Source: an uncultured Clostridium sp. (GTDB taxonomy: Bacteria; Bacillota; Clostridia; Lachnospirales; Lachnospiraceae). From it: a DNA stretch of 45,711 bases. Within the stretch, counting starts at the first letter, position 1, and every line of letters begins with the position of its first letter. The position numbers and the translations under genes are program-made. Below the pieces are notes generated by a model. It searched no databases, had not been told where the DNA came from, and saw nothing but the letters and a program-made list of their open reading frames with translations. Below are positions 35,001-41,653 of this stretch, in pieces. The stretch lies in assembly GCA_947178445.1 (NCBI GenBank), contig CAMWYJ010000024.1, positions 1 to 45,711 of the forward strand, read 5' to 3'.

Positions 35001-36766
35001 TAAATGGTAAAGTATTCCAGTCCCACCGGATATACCGTTTCATCCCTCTGATAGCCCGGTGCTTCCTTAATCTCCTTTAGATAATATACTTCCTGTGTCA
35101 GTGTTTCCTTTCCGGAATGTGCCAGACCATTTTTATCTGTTTTTGTCAGCTTGCACAGTAAATCCGTACACTCCGCATCCTCATACAGATAATAAGTAGC
35201 CCCCTCTACAGGTTTTCCGTCATAAACATTTGTCTTGTGTAACTCAAACTGACCTGTGACGAAATTAGAAGTAACCTTGACACTGGCTGAATCTGTAACA
35301 GTATTAAATTTCTCCAGAAACGTGATTTTCTGCTGCGACACAACGGTTGGTGTCCACTTTCTTCCACCTTTTTCATCCGACTTTGCCTTTGCTGTCAGTT
35401 TAATCGTTTTTTTGCCATCTGTGATTTTCTTCATGGCTTCTGCTGTACAGTACAGATAAAAGTTAGAGGACGGTTTATCTGCGTCCGTCTGTGCCACACA
35501 TATATCATACTTTTTCAAATCCGAGGCATCTTCAATTTCACTTGCATCTGTCTTTAATTCTCCCACCGTCATTCCACTCGGATAACCAGTAATGCTATAA
35601 GAAACATCCGTAATCGTTCCAGATTTTGTCCTTACAAATTTGTCTACAGAACGGTACAGCCCATCTCCCATATCCTGCCACTCTGATTTTTTCGGAGAAA
35701 TAGTGTAACTGATAGACTTTGTAAGCCCTGTTGCTTCCGAATACTCATCCTCATCATAATTCTTGGCATCTGATACCATAGAGGCAATCTTTTTATACAC
35801 GCTGCTACCATTGTTGTAATAACTCAGCTTAACCTCCCCATTCAGTACATGGATAGCGGCACTGGTTATAAAATAATCTGCCGAAGCAGAATCAGCCGAA
35901 TATTTGCTGTTATTGCACTTTCCATTTAACTTTCTGGCACCGTTTACCAGACAGAAAGTAATTTCGGGCTTTATGCTGCTTTTAGCTGTGGAAGATTCCA
36001 CCGTTCCGTTTGTGGTATTTTTATTCAGATTCATACAGTATACCAGTTGATGGTAATAATCCCCCGATTCTGAAATATACTTAATACCTGTCCTATGACC
36101 ACAATACGCAGCATAGCCACTGCAAGCCACCTTCATGCTGTCTTTACTGGAAGCCTTTGCTGCCGCCTTTAATACAGGCATTGACGCCATCTGGATCATC
36201 ATGGTATCTCCTGCTGAAAATCCGTTAATCTCCCCCTCTGACAAGGAATACTGGCTAACCTCCTGTTCATGTGCAGGCTCCCCGTCATCATCGCTAATCT
36301 CTGTTTCTCCAGTTTCTGCACTATCCGAAGCAACCGTTTCCGGCTCTCTTACAGAAATGATTCGACAGATAAGATAGGCTTCCTTTCCGCTTACAGGCTC
36401 AACCTTATAATACGTTTCATAATTGCCTGTGAAATTTCCATTGAAATTCCCCTTATCCGCATAATAACTGACCTTTACTGCATTCTCATCATAGGAAATC
36501 CCATCAAAAGACTTCTCTACGTCAAATCCATAGCCAGCCGCTACAATAATATCCTCTGCTGTGGCAATCTCTGCTTCTTCCAAATCTGTTCTGTCTGCCT
36601 CGCTGTATAAAACAGGTTCGCTATCTTCCATAGCCGGAGCATCCCCTGTTGAACCTTCGTCCAAACCAGTTGCATAGGCATACGCCCCTGTAGAAACAAC
36701 CGCCCCCACTGTCAAAACCAGAGCCATAATCAACGCTGTCAAACGCTTAAATTTCTTTTTTGTCAT
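32054..36766 (-). CDS. giant SpaA-type LPQTG surface protein, 1570 aa
   Basis: Secreted, wall-anchored adhesin or pilin-like protein. Signal peptide (residues 1 to about 32, ending AYAYA). Then a thioester-like region with Cys244 in VYCMN, and about nine SpaA/CnaB (Ig-like, isopeptide-forming) repeats each ending in an E-box such as YYLKEIKEAPGY, YYIREIEPSEGY, YAVEEITAPEGY and YYVKEIEAPAGY. C-terminal LPQTG at residue 1534, membrane segment and RRRKRKG tail. Start ATG 36766 (MTKKKFKRL) fits AGGAAAGG; ATG 36772 is closer to it than ideal. Sortase at 5307 is its likely partner. Hairpins flank the gene on both sides, so it may be a separate unit. Confidence 0.92.
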   Translation of the reverse strand: MTKKKFKRLTALIMALVLTVGAVVSTGAYAYATGLDEGSTGDAPAMEDSEPVLYSEADRTDLEEAEIATAEDIIVAAGYGFDVEKSFDGISYDENAVKVSYYADKGNFNGNFTGNYETYYKVEPVSGKEAYLICRIISVREPETVASDSAETGETEISDDDGEPAHEQEVSQYSLSEGEINGFSAGDTMMIQMASMPVLKAAAKASSKDSMKVACSGYAAYCGHRTGIKYISESGDYYHQLVYCMNLNKNTTNGTVESSTAKSSIKPEITFCLVNGARKLNGKCNNSKYSADSASADYFITSAAIHVLNGEVKLSYYNNGSSVYKKIASMVSDAKNYDEDEYSEATGLTKSISYTISPKKSEWQDMGDGLYRSVDKFVRTKSGTITDVSYSITGYPSGMTVGELKTDASEIEDASDLKKYDICVAQTDADKPSSNFYLYCTAEAMKKITDGKKTIKLTAKAKSDEKGGRKWTPTVVSQQKITFLEKFNTVTDSASVKVTSNFVTGQFELHKTNVYDGKPVEGATYYLYEDAECTDLLCKLTKTDKNGLAHSGKETLTQEVYYLKEIKEAPGYQRDETVYPVGLEYFTIYEASGKVTQKGKQMPVDEYPEEVGVMVKKTDSESGNFVKGAGFAVFTDAGCTNRVSVAGDGKEEVPVFYFDEDLEIAASSKFVKKQDKYYVKEVVIPDGYRDDGTVWEVTPDYGEFSDFSATNTPIRCDVSAKKEDKETGETAQGDAKLSGATYGLYAADTIVYPDGRGTVTYAGNDNITSTQGTEFVSTGAAAEKDALLATIKTGEQGEFNFGNLYYGRYYIREIEPSEGYLLDESIYPVNFNEAENIHQDISLKCTVVETVKKQAFEIIKVSTDGASTETDYVKGAEFTVKLQSDIDKNGWDNAKVYDVLVTDKKGYALSKELPYGTYLVKETKVPKDLYKTKDFTITVTEDSREPQQWRVFNDAPFKAYIRIVKKDVETGRTVLLAGVTFKIKNTDTDEYVQQKVGDKKISEFITDETGTITTPLQLKSGSYAVEEITAPEGYTISEESYPFEVGTDGAIKVEEDIDGDPVIEVDIENQPVKGSISIHKSGEVLTSAAYDTIIDRILSEVTGDNRSMEFTYEEQPLAGAVFHVVVTENIYTPDHQLDENGERILEVINGVPATAGAVVAVLTTNEKGEAGIDNLPLGKYQVLEVQPPKGFAICEEPQGITLSYADEHTDVIYGEAEFVNARVKPELSLIKTDGVTNYPVGDATYGIYTKEDILSVTGEVLVKADDLVDTAITDENGSAKFEADLPLGLYYVKEIEAPAGYLLDETVYDVDFSYTEEMVAMPTVTKQLEMKDIPIIVEVSKSDITTGKELKDAKLEVTDSDGNVYASWVTDGKPYQLEAIPAGNYTLRETASPYGYLIANEVAFTVEETGEIQKVAMYDERVKGKIVIYKTSSKSKEPLKGVTFELRNKDGKKLGTLVTDKAGYAETELLDICTYNEDGSFGEDIPYYIVETKAADGYILDATPHEVLLQYDDSATETVVYTLKLKNKPSKPKLPQTGGNYHPWMFGMAGGALIGAGIYLYRRRKRKGTV

Positions 36767-36855
36767 ATACATCTTCCTTTCCTGCTTAATGTTCACTCCA
36801 AGCGATAATTCCCTGCCTGCACCAAGCCGGAAGATATCCCCAGCATCTGTGCATG

Positions 36856-36881
36856 AAAAAAACACGCATTTTTCAGCGTGT
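36856..36881 (-). terminator. terminator upstream of the surface protein gene
   Basis: Six-bp stem ACACGC/GCGTGT with an 8-base loop, followed on the minus strand by TTTTTTT. Short stem but a clear T-run. It lies between the 36-aa gene and the surface protein and may limit read-through from the parM operon. Confidence 0.55.
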
Positions 36882-36923
36882 CTTTTCAACCCCATAAAGC
36901 CGGTTCGCTCACCGTACTTTCCC

Positions 36924-37034
36924 TTATTTAGTTGTGATATGCTTCTGTCTATGCCGCTTCACAAGCACCCTTGCATATGCAGCTATTCTCTTAGCTGTTC
37001 CCTCTGTGTGATACTTTGTAATTTCCATAAACAT
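36924..37034 (-). CDS. 36-aa basic small protein gene
   Basis: ATG 37034 with AAGGAGGTGG eight bases upstream. The frame opens MFMEITKYHTEGTAKRIAAY and ends in a basic tail (VLVKRHRQKHITTK). Strongly basic, one candidate amphipathic helix. It is followed by a terminator and preceded by the ParR-like gene on the same strand. It could be a small DNA-binding or regulatory peptide. The excellent ribosome binding site is the main support. Confidence 0.55.
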   Translation of the reverse strand: MFMEITKYHTEGTAKRIAAYARVLVKRHRQKHITTK

Positions 37035-37092
37035 ACCGTCCACCTCCTTCCATCTGCCACTGCCAAATACAAGCAGCACTCTCTTTTATTTT

Positions 37093-37506
37093 CTAACTCC
37101 ACTTCACGACATCTTCCATCTTAACTCCGTTATCTCCATACTCGGAATAATCATTTTCTGCTTCTTCCACGTTTTCCGCTTCCTGCTCTATCGGCTTGCC
37201 TGTGACCACTTTGCCATTGCCGCCCAAGGCATTCCCTGCAATGAACTGTATAACGTCCCCGTAGATCTCTGTCCTTAGCTTTTCCCTCTCACTGGCAAGC
37301 CGACTTTCAAACGTTGCCATATCCACAAAATTCTGCCCGTTTATCTCTTTGTTGAAATAATACTCCAAGGCATCCATCACAATCTGATTTTTGGAACGCT
37401 TATCACTTTTTACCATTTCATCCAGTATGTCCATTACCTTCACATGCTGGTCATTGATAAGGCTGAAACGCAGCATAAAGGAAACAAACAATTTGCTCTT
37501 TGCCAT
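37093..37506 (-). CDS. ParR-like segregation adaptor, 137 aa
   Basis: Probable partner of the ParM-like protein encoded just upstream (13-bp gap). The N-terminal residues (FVSFMLRFSLINDQHVKVMDILDEMVKSDKRSKNQIVMDALEYYF) have the pattern of a ribbon-helix-helix DNA-binding domain. The C-terminal acidic tail (EQEAENVEEAENDYSEYG) would be the actin-like filament-binding part. ParR proteins bind a centromere-like repeat and connect it to ParM filaments. ATG 37506 follows AAGGAGGGGG. Assignment rests on gene order and domain pattern. Confidence 0.75.
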   Translation of the reverse strand: MAKSKLFVSFMLRFSLINDQHVKVMDILDEMVKSDKRSKNQIVMDALEYYFNKEINGQNFVDMATFESRLASEREKLRTEIYGDVIQFIAGNALGGNGKVVTGKPIEQEAENVEEAENDYSEYGDNGVKMEDVVKWS

Positions 37507-37519
37507 CGCTTCCCCCTCC

Positions 37520-38443
37520 TTACGCTCTCTTGCGTGTCATGTATGCCACAAAAGAACTTCCTAAACTCTCATATCCTTTTGCATTGGCACAGACATCTTC
37601 AATATACTCCATATTGCTCTGATCCAAACCACCAAACCGCTTCATCACTCCTGCCCCGCCACCGACAAAGATAATCGGTGTAAGATTCATGTTATATCCT
37701 AACTCTCGGATGCTGTGGTAAATCTTCTGTGTGTAATTCACAAGCTCCTGTCTGATAATCTCCTTGTACTGCTGTGGAATATTTGCATCCCCCTCCATGA
37801 TAATCTGCTGAATAATCGACTCATCCACTTCTTCATTAAGCTGTCTGATACATTCCTTGTTGATTTGCCGGATACAAGTAATAATTCCATGAGGCTGTGT
37901 CACACAAGCTGGCTCGTCCAGTTCGTGATTGATAATCGGCATAATATCCACTGTCCAGCTCCCCACATCCACTACTAACTGTTTCATCGGAAAACTGTTA
38001 ATCATATCTGCAACTGCACCATAGCACTGTGGATATACGGATACCCTCTCAATCACAATCCGGTACTGCACTTTTTCAAACTTGAAAACAACTTCCCTAT
38101 CTCTGGACAGGTAAGAGATAAAATCTTTCTTTTCATCCCCAAAACGAGTAAGCGGCAACCCTACCGCTAAAAGCACATGAGCCTTTTTCTGTCCTCTCTG
38201 CTTCAATTCCTTTGCAATTGCTGCCAGTGTGAGAAGATAATAGTTATCATCTGATACCTTGTTTTTCTTTACCTCTAAGCGGTTTCCACCAATCTTGAAG
38301 TATTTCCCCTTATACTCCAGTACATTTGAAAATAATGCTGGCTCTGTGGTAATCTCTTTTACCCCTGATGTAAATATCGTATGGACGGTTTTCATATTTG
38401 CCCATCCATGATCTATCCCGATTGCTATTGTATTTCTATCCAT
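37520..38443 (-). CDS. ParM/StbA-like actin-type segregation ATPase, 307 aa
   Basis: Actin-like ATPase that would form filaments to separate copies of the extrachromosomal element. Nucleotide-binding signatures are present: TIAIGIDHGWANMKTV at the N-terminus (phosphate 1), VVDVGSWTVDIM at mid-protein (phosphate 2) and IIFVGGGAGVMKRFGG near the C-terminus (adenosine motif). Start ATG 38443 has GGAG eight bases upstream. The open frame continues to an ATG at 38605 with GGAGG, which would add 54 residues; that extension crosses the hairpins of the leader and I treat it as the less likely start. Followed by the ParR-like gene. Confidence 0.85.
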   Translation of the reverse strand: MDRNTIAIGIDHGWANMKTVHTIFTSGVKEITTEPALFSNVLEYKGKYFKIGGNRLEVKKNKVSDDNYYLLTLAAIAKELKQRGQKKAHVLLAVGLPLTRFGDEKKDFISYLSRDREVVFKFEKVQYRIVIERVSVYPQCYGAVADMINSFPMKQLVVDVGSWTVDIMPIINHELDEPACVTQPHGIITCIRQINKECIRQLNEEVDESIIQQIIMEGDANIPQQYKEIIRQELVNYTQKIYHSIRELGYNMNLTPIIFVGGGAGVMKRFGGLDQSNMEYIEDVCANAKGYESLGSSFVAYMTRKRA

Positions 38444-38842
38444 TCCTATCACTCCATTCTCTGTAAATTGATACATTGTCATAACATTTCTGATAACCTC
38501 TTTGGTTATGTAAGTATGCGTGATTGCAACGCAATCCCTCCTCGCCCGCATACATGGAATTACAGACTGGCTGCTTACGCATTCACGACACACCGTTTCC
38601 GGCATGATCTCCTCCATCTGCCTTTTGAGGATAAGGAAAAACTGCTTTCCCTTTGTGGTTTATTATCCATCCGCTACATGTTACTACCCTGTTCGCTCCA
38701 TCTTCATTGCTAAATCCTTCAACTCTCCTCGCATAACTTCGACTGATTGATTGTCAGATACCGTACCGGATTTTTACCAGATAGGATTGCTCCTATACAA
38801 TCTGTAATTGATATTCAGTTGTAACAGCTATCTTTCGATTGC
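38444..38842 (-). promoter_or_regulatory. long structured leader or centromere region of the parM operon
   Basis: About 400 non-coding bases between the likely promoter and parM. They hold a nested structure with arms GTATGCG (38514-38520) and CGCATAC (38547-38553) around GATTGC-AAC-GCAATC (38522-38536) and an exposed AGGAGGG on the minus strand. Other hairpins are ATAACC/GGTTAT near 38494 and ATAGGA/TCCTAT at 38781-38796. Could be a regulatory leader or the parC site bound by the ParR-like protein. No clear tandem iterons are visible. Confidence 0.45.
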
Positions 38843-38848
38843 CGCACC

Positions 38849-38878
38849 ACTATACTATCTCACTTGCTCTGATTTGAA
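38849..38878 (-). promoter_or_regulatory. candidate promoter of the parM operon
   Basis: Minus-strand TTCAAA (38873-38878), 18-bp spacer and TATAGT (38849-38854). The 10-bp palindrome at 38887-38920 lies just upstream of the -35 box, a place suited to an activator or repressor. Confidence 0.4.
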
Positions 38879-38886
38879 CATTTCAC

Positions 38887-38920
38887 CACATGGTATTTTT
38901 TCTGTTTTCCATACCATGTG
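38887..38920. promoter_or_regulatory. perfect 10-bp palindrome, likely operator
   Basis: CACATGGTAT (38887-38896) and ATACCATGTG (38911-38920), 14 bp apart, followed by a further ATGGTATTTT copy at 38921. No T-run fits a terminator on either strand. It lies between the 164-aa regulator and the parM promoter and may be the binding site of that regulator. Confidence 0.6.
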
Positions 38921-38943
38921 ATGGTATTTTTGTGCAAGAGATT

Positions 38944-39438
38944 CTAGTATAATCTTTTACTATCTCTCTTTTGACTTTCTAATTTTTCAAAATACAGTCT
39001 GTCAAGAAAATTCCTCTGAACTGCTTTATCCTGCTCATTCCATTCTCCCTGTTCTGACGCATGACGGATATTCCATGTATTTTCTGCTTCATTTCTCCGA
39101 ATATACCAGTAAAGACTACTTCTTCTATCCGGCTTGATATCTCTTATGTATTCTTCTTCTGTTTCAAAGAAACTCCACACAGATACTTTTAATTCAGAGG
39201 CAATCATACACATCGCATGAGGCGGGATTTTATTGGCTTCTCTACAATCCGCCTTTGTGAACCATGCGTATACTGTCCCCATTGGCACTCCTGTCACTTC
39301 CGAAACCCATCTGCTTTTATCCCTATGAGAAATTCCTTTATTCCGCATTGCTTGATTGATATTTTTGATTAAAACGGATTTATTACATTTTTTGTGGGTG
39401 TCAATAAATTTTACTAAATCTTTCTCAAACTTACTCAT
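38944..39438 (-). CDS. helix-turn-helix-like regulator, 164 aa
   Basis: ATG 39438 with CAGGAGGTAGTA upstream. Residues about 35-90 look like an XRE-type DNA-binding region (RDKSRWVSEVTGVPMGTVYAWFTK ... AMCMIASELKVSVWSFF), with the recognition helix around TGVPMGTVYAWF. The C-terminal half (residues about 95-164) is Trp/Arg/Glu-rich and not recognised. The gene is the first of the element on the right side and its product probably controls the parM operon through the palindrome at 38887-38920. It is 22 bp after an 18-codon leader frame. Confidence 0.75.
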   Translation of the reverse strand: MSKFEKDLVKFIDTHKKCNKSVLIKNINQAMRNKGISHRDKSRWVSEVTGVPMGTVYAWFTKADCREANKIPPHAMCMIASELKVSVWSFFETEEEYIRDIKPDRRSSLYWYIRRNEAENTWNIRHASEQGEWNEQDKAVQRNFLDRLYFEKLESQKRDSKRLY

Positions 39439-39460
39439 TACTACCTCCTGTTTTTGCTTT

Positions 39461-39517
39461 TCACTGGCTATCTTCAATATCTATGAACCGAATCAGCTCC
39501 CAGTCTGCAAAATCCAT
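39461..39517 (-). CDS. 18-aa leader peptide or gene remnant
   Basis: ATG 39517 has AAGGGG about eleven bases upstream and encodes MDFADWELIRFIDIEDSQ before a TGA 22 bp ahead of the regulator start. The frame is open upstream without a start for about 24 more codons (VLPFLFEGDNYY...), so it may instead be the tail of a decayed larger gene. If real, translation could feed into expression of the regulator. Confidence 0.35.
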   Translation of the reverse strand: MDFADWELIRFIDIEDSQ

Positions 39518-39748
39518 ATAGTAATTATCCCCTTCAAAAAGAAAAGGCAGAACAAGATTAGCAGCACATAAACGAAATATCCGTTTTAAGAGCTAATTCA
39601 GTCCTACCTTAGTTTTAATTATTTACCTCACCTCGCTTTCCTCAAAGCCATGAAGTGACTGTACCTGAACTCAACTTACATTTGACTTTTCATAATATAG
39701 GTTTCAGATTTTGTCAGCACTGCTCCAAATCTTAACCAAAATGGGCAT

Positions 39749-39815
39749 AAAAAAATAGGACTAAATCAGTGCAAACCCTTTATTTATGGGGCTTCCCTTA
39801 ATTTAGTCCTATTAT
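39749..39815 (-). repeat. 13-bp inverted repeat at the flavodoxin break, possible terminator
   Basis: Perfect arms AATAGGACTAAAT (39754-39766) and ATTTAGTCCTATT (39803-39815) with a 36-bp loop that contains a smaller CCC/GGG stem. On the minus strand TTTTT follows, so it can act as a terminator. It begins exactly where the flavodoxin reading frame stops resembling its family. It could equally be the inverted ends of a 62-bp MITE-like insertion. Confidence 0.6.
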
Positions 39816-40181
39816 AACACCAGCATAACCCACGAAAATCACGTCATATTTACGGATATTTTTTACTTTCCCCTTAATTTTAGGTCTTACCTTTCCACTT
39901 TTCTGTTCTACGTTAGCCCTACAATTATGATTGCTATAATTCAGGTCTGCGGATGTATATGGATCTGCTGCTTTAATCTGATAAAGTTTTCCGCCGGTTG
40001 CCTTACTAATTTTCTTTGCTGCACTTTTCGTAGTTCCTGTTGCAGAAAAATAGACAACCAGCACTTTTTTCTTTTTTGACTTGCCCGCAGCGCTTACATT
40101 TAATGCAGGAAGTGTCACTCCAACAATCAGTGCAAACACCAGTACTAAACTCATCCAAAATACTCTTCTTTGATTCTTCAT
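39798..40181 (-). pseudogene. truncated secreted flavodoxin-like protein, 127 aa
   Basis: Signal peptide (about residues 1-31, VFALIVGVTLPALNVSAAG), then a flavodoxin-like fold start: KVLVVYFSATGTTKSAAKKI (FMN phosphate loop), YTSADLNYSN and YDVIFVGY. The intact neighbour continues YPIWWGQAPKIM for about 75 more residues, but here the frame ends GYAGVIIGLN at the inverted repeat. About one third, including the second FMN-contact loop, is missing, so the product is probably non-functional. ATG 40181 has AGGAGG upstream and follows the intact flavodoxin gene by 60 bp. Confidence 0.8.
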
Positions 40182-40241
40182 GATTTTTTCCTCCTAATTT
40201 TCCATAAATAATTACCACATCATAGTTTTTGATACAAATAT

Positions 40242-40937
40242 TTATTGCAATTCAAGTTCGTCAAGCCAGCTTACCACATCTGACTCTGATGAGCTGCCCG
40301 AAAACCTTCTTCCGGTTAGCCATATTGCCTGACTTGTATCTGCCGCCTGAAGATTTGTAGCGCTTGTTCCGATTTCACTGCTTGCCGAAGTGCAGAATGG
40401 AATCACTGTTTTCCCTGAAAGATTATAATGTTCAACAAATGTATACATAATCTTTGGCGCCTGCCCCCACCAGATGGGATAACCGATAAACACAACCGTA
40501 TACTGTTCCATGTTCTCAACTGAACCGGATATTGACGGTCGGGCATTCGGATCATTCATTTCAATGGTGGTACGGCTGTTATTGTCGCTGTAATTGAGGT
40601 CTGCATCCGTATAAGGTTCCTCAGGGTTGATTTCATAGATATCAGCGTTCAGAGCATTTGCAATATGCTCTGCCACACCCTCTGTTGTGTTGGTAGCAGA
40701 AAAATAAGCTACCAACACTTTACTCTCCTGTATTCCGGAAGCGTCTTCCTCCTCCAGCTGTATTTCGAGAGCATCTGTGCTTTCCATATCATCGGTATTG
40801 CTATTTTCTGTATTTGCATTACTTTCTATAGGATTTCCATCTGTAGAGGACTGCCCGGTCTGGCTTACAGAATTTCCGCAGGCTGCAAGACTCCAAATTA
40901 TAAATAGCGCAAATAAAATAGTGATTGCTTTTTTCAT
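40242..40937 (-). CDS. flavodoxin-like lipoprotein, 231 aa
   Basis: Exported, membrane-tethered flavodoxin. Lipoprotein signal ending LAAC at about residue 20, a Ser/Thr/Asn-rich linker (residues about 22-60), then the flavodoxin fold with VLVAYFSATNTTEGVAEHI (phosphate loop), YTVVFIGYPIWWGQAPKI and VIPFCTSASSEIG. Binds FMN and may act in extracellular or periplasmic-side electron transfer. ATG 40937 with GGGAGG. It lies in an operon with the 65-aa gene upstream and the truncated flavodoxin downstream, all from the promoter at 41213-41242. Its last 22 coding bases recur at 65-86. Confidence 0.88.
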   Translation of the reverse strand: MKKAITILFALFIIWSLAACGNSVSQTGQSSTDGNPIESNANTENSNTDDMESTDALEIQLEEEDASGIQESKVLVAYFSATNTTEGVAEHIANALNADIYEINPEEPYTDADLNYSDNNSRTTIEMNDPNARPSISGSVENMEQYTVVFIGYPIWWGQAPKIMYTFVEHYNLSGKTVIPFCTSASSEIGTSATNLQAADTSQAIWLTGRRFSGSSSESDVVSWLDELELQ

Positions 40938-40957
40938 AATAAATACCTCCCTTTCTA

Positions 40958-41155
40958 TCAAAGTTCTTTTATTTTACTGATCATATAGTCAACTTCATCA
41001 AGAGACTGCTGCTTTTCATGTATTTCGTCTAACAACCTGTATCGGTATTTTCGCAGCATCCGTATTTGCATCTCCTTGCCTTTACACCGTGAGATTTCGT
41101 TGATTTCTTCTTCACTAAGTCCGACCTTAGCAAGAGAATAAATATCGGGTTTCAT
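40958..41155 (-). CDS. small unknown protein, 65 aa
   Basis: ATG 41155 has GAAGGGAG upstream. Helical sequence opening MKPDIYSLAKVGLSEEEI and ending in a charged coiled tail (KQQSLDEVDYMISKIKEL). Recurs, from memory, beside flavodoxin genes in clostridia but has no named function. The layout suggests a small regulator or structural partner. First gene of the flavodoxin operon, 20 bp before the lipoprotein gene. Confidence 0.65.
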   Translation of the reverse strand: MKPDIYSLAKVGLSEEEINEISRCKGKEMQIRMLRKYRYRLLDEIHEKQQSLDEVDYMISKIKEL

Positions 41156-41212
41156 GAACAGCACTCCCTTCTCATATCAGACAAGACACGTTTTGCAAGT
41201 TTCACTGGTTAC

Positions 41213-41242
41213 ATTATACTTTACGCACTTATAACATATCAA
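41213..41242 (-). promoter_or_regulatory. promoter of the flavodoxin operon
   Basis: Minus strand TTGATA (41237-41242), 18-bp spacer and perfect TATAAT (41213-41218), about 58 bases before the ATG at 41155. Confidence 0.65.
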
Positions 41243-41253
41243 ATACTTAGATT

Positions 41254-41553
41254 TTATCGTTTACTCATGCCCAAAAGGCATTTTGAAAATTCGATAAATT
41301 TTGTCGTTGCCGAACTGAATGGCTGTCCGCGTTTCCAAGCCAAAACGCTTGTTGCCGAAAGCTCCAGATACAGTGACCGATAAGTTATCTTTGATGAATC
41401 CCAAAAAGGTACGTTTCTCTCACTCTCAATGACCAGCAAATATACCAGTCCCGGATTTACCATTATGGCAGCGTTGTTACTCAGGTTTCTGGTAAATAGG
41501 ACGTTCAAGTTTTTGTAGCAGTCACCAAACCAGCTTGCCAATTCGCTCTGCAG
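41254..41553 (-). pseudogene. LysR-type regulator, C-terminal fragment
   Basis: About 98 residues (QLQSELASWFGDCYKNLNV, NLSNNAAIMV, SSKITYRSLYLELSAT, VLAWKRGQPFS, KFIEFSKCLLGM) match the end of a LysR effector-binding domain. The N-terminal helix-turn-helix and most of the effector domain are absent, and a TAG lies immediately upstream. It sits at the 5' side of the flavodoxin operon, where a LysR regulator is often found. Clear remnant of a lost regulator; the remaining frame has no ribosome binding site. Confidence 0.75.
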
Positions 41554-41653
41554 TTGCTATAAAAATATTAAAGGTAATGCGTTGTGAAATTTTCACTTTT
41601 TCAACATAAAACAAATGCAGACATTTATTCCCATGCAAAAAGTATAAACAGTA

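Noticed and set aside
32054..36895. Longer surface-protein frame starting at 36895
   Set aside because: The first 43 residues cross the terminator hairpin and precede the signal peptide; the real start is at 36766.
38443..38617. N-terminal extension of ParM up to 38605 or 38617
   Set aside because: It has a ribosome binding site, but the extra 54-58 residues cross hairpins and do not resemble ParM. The ATG at 38443 gives the normal N-terminus. Kept as an alternative only.
38887..38920. Palindrome as a rho-independent terminator
   Set aside because: Loop of 14 bases and no T-run after the stem on either strand.
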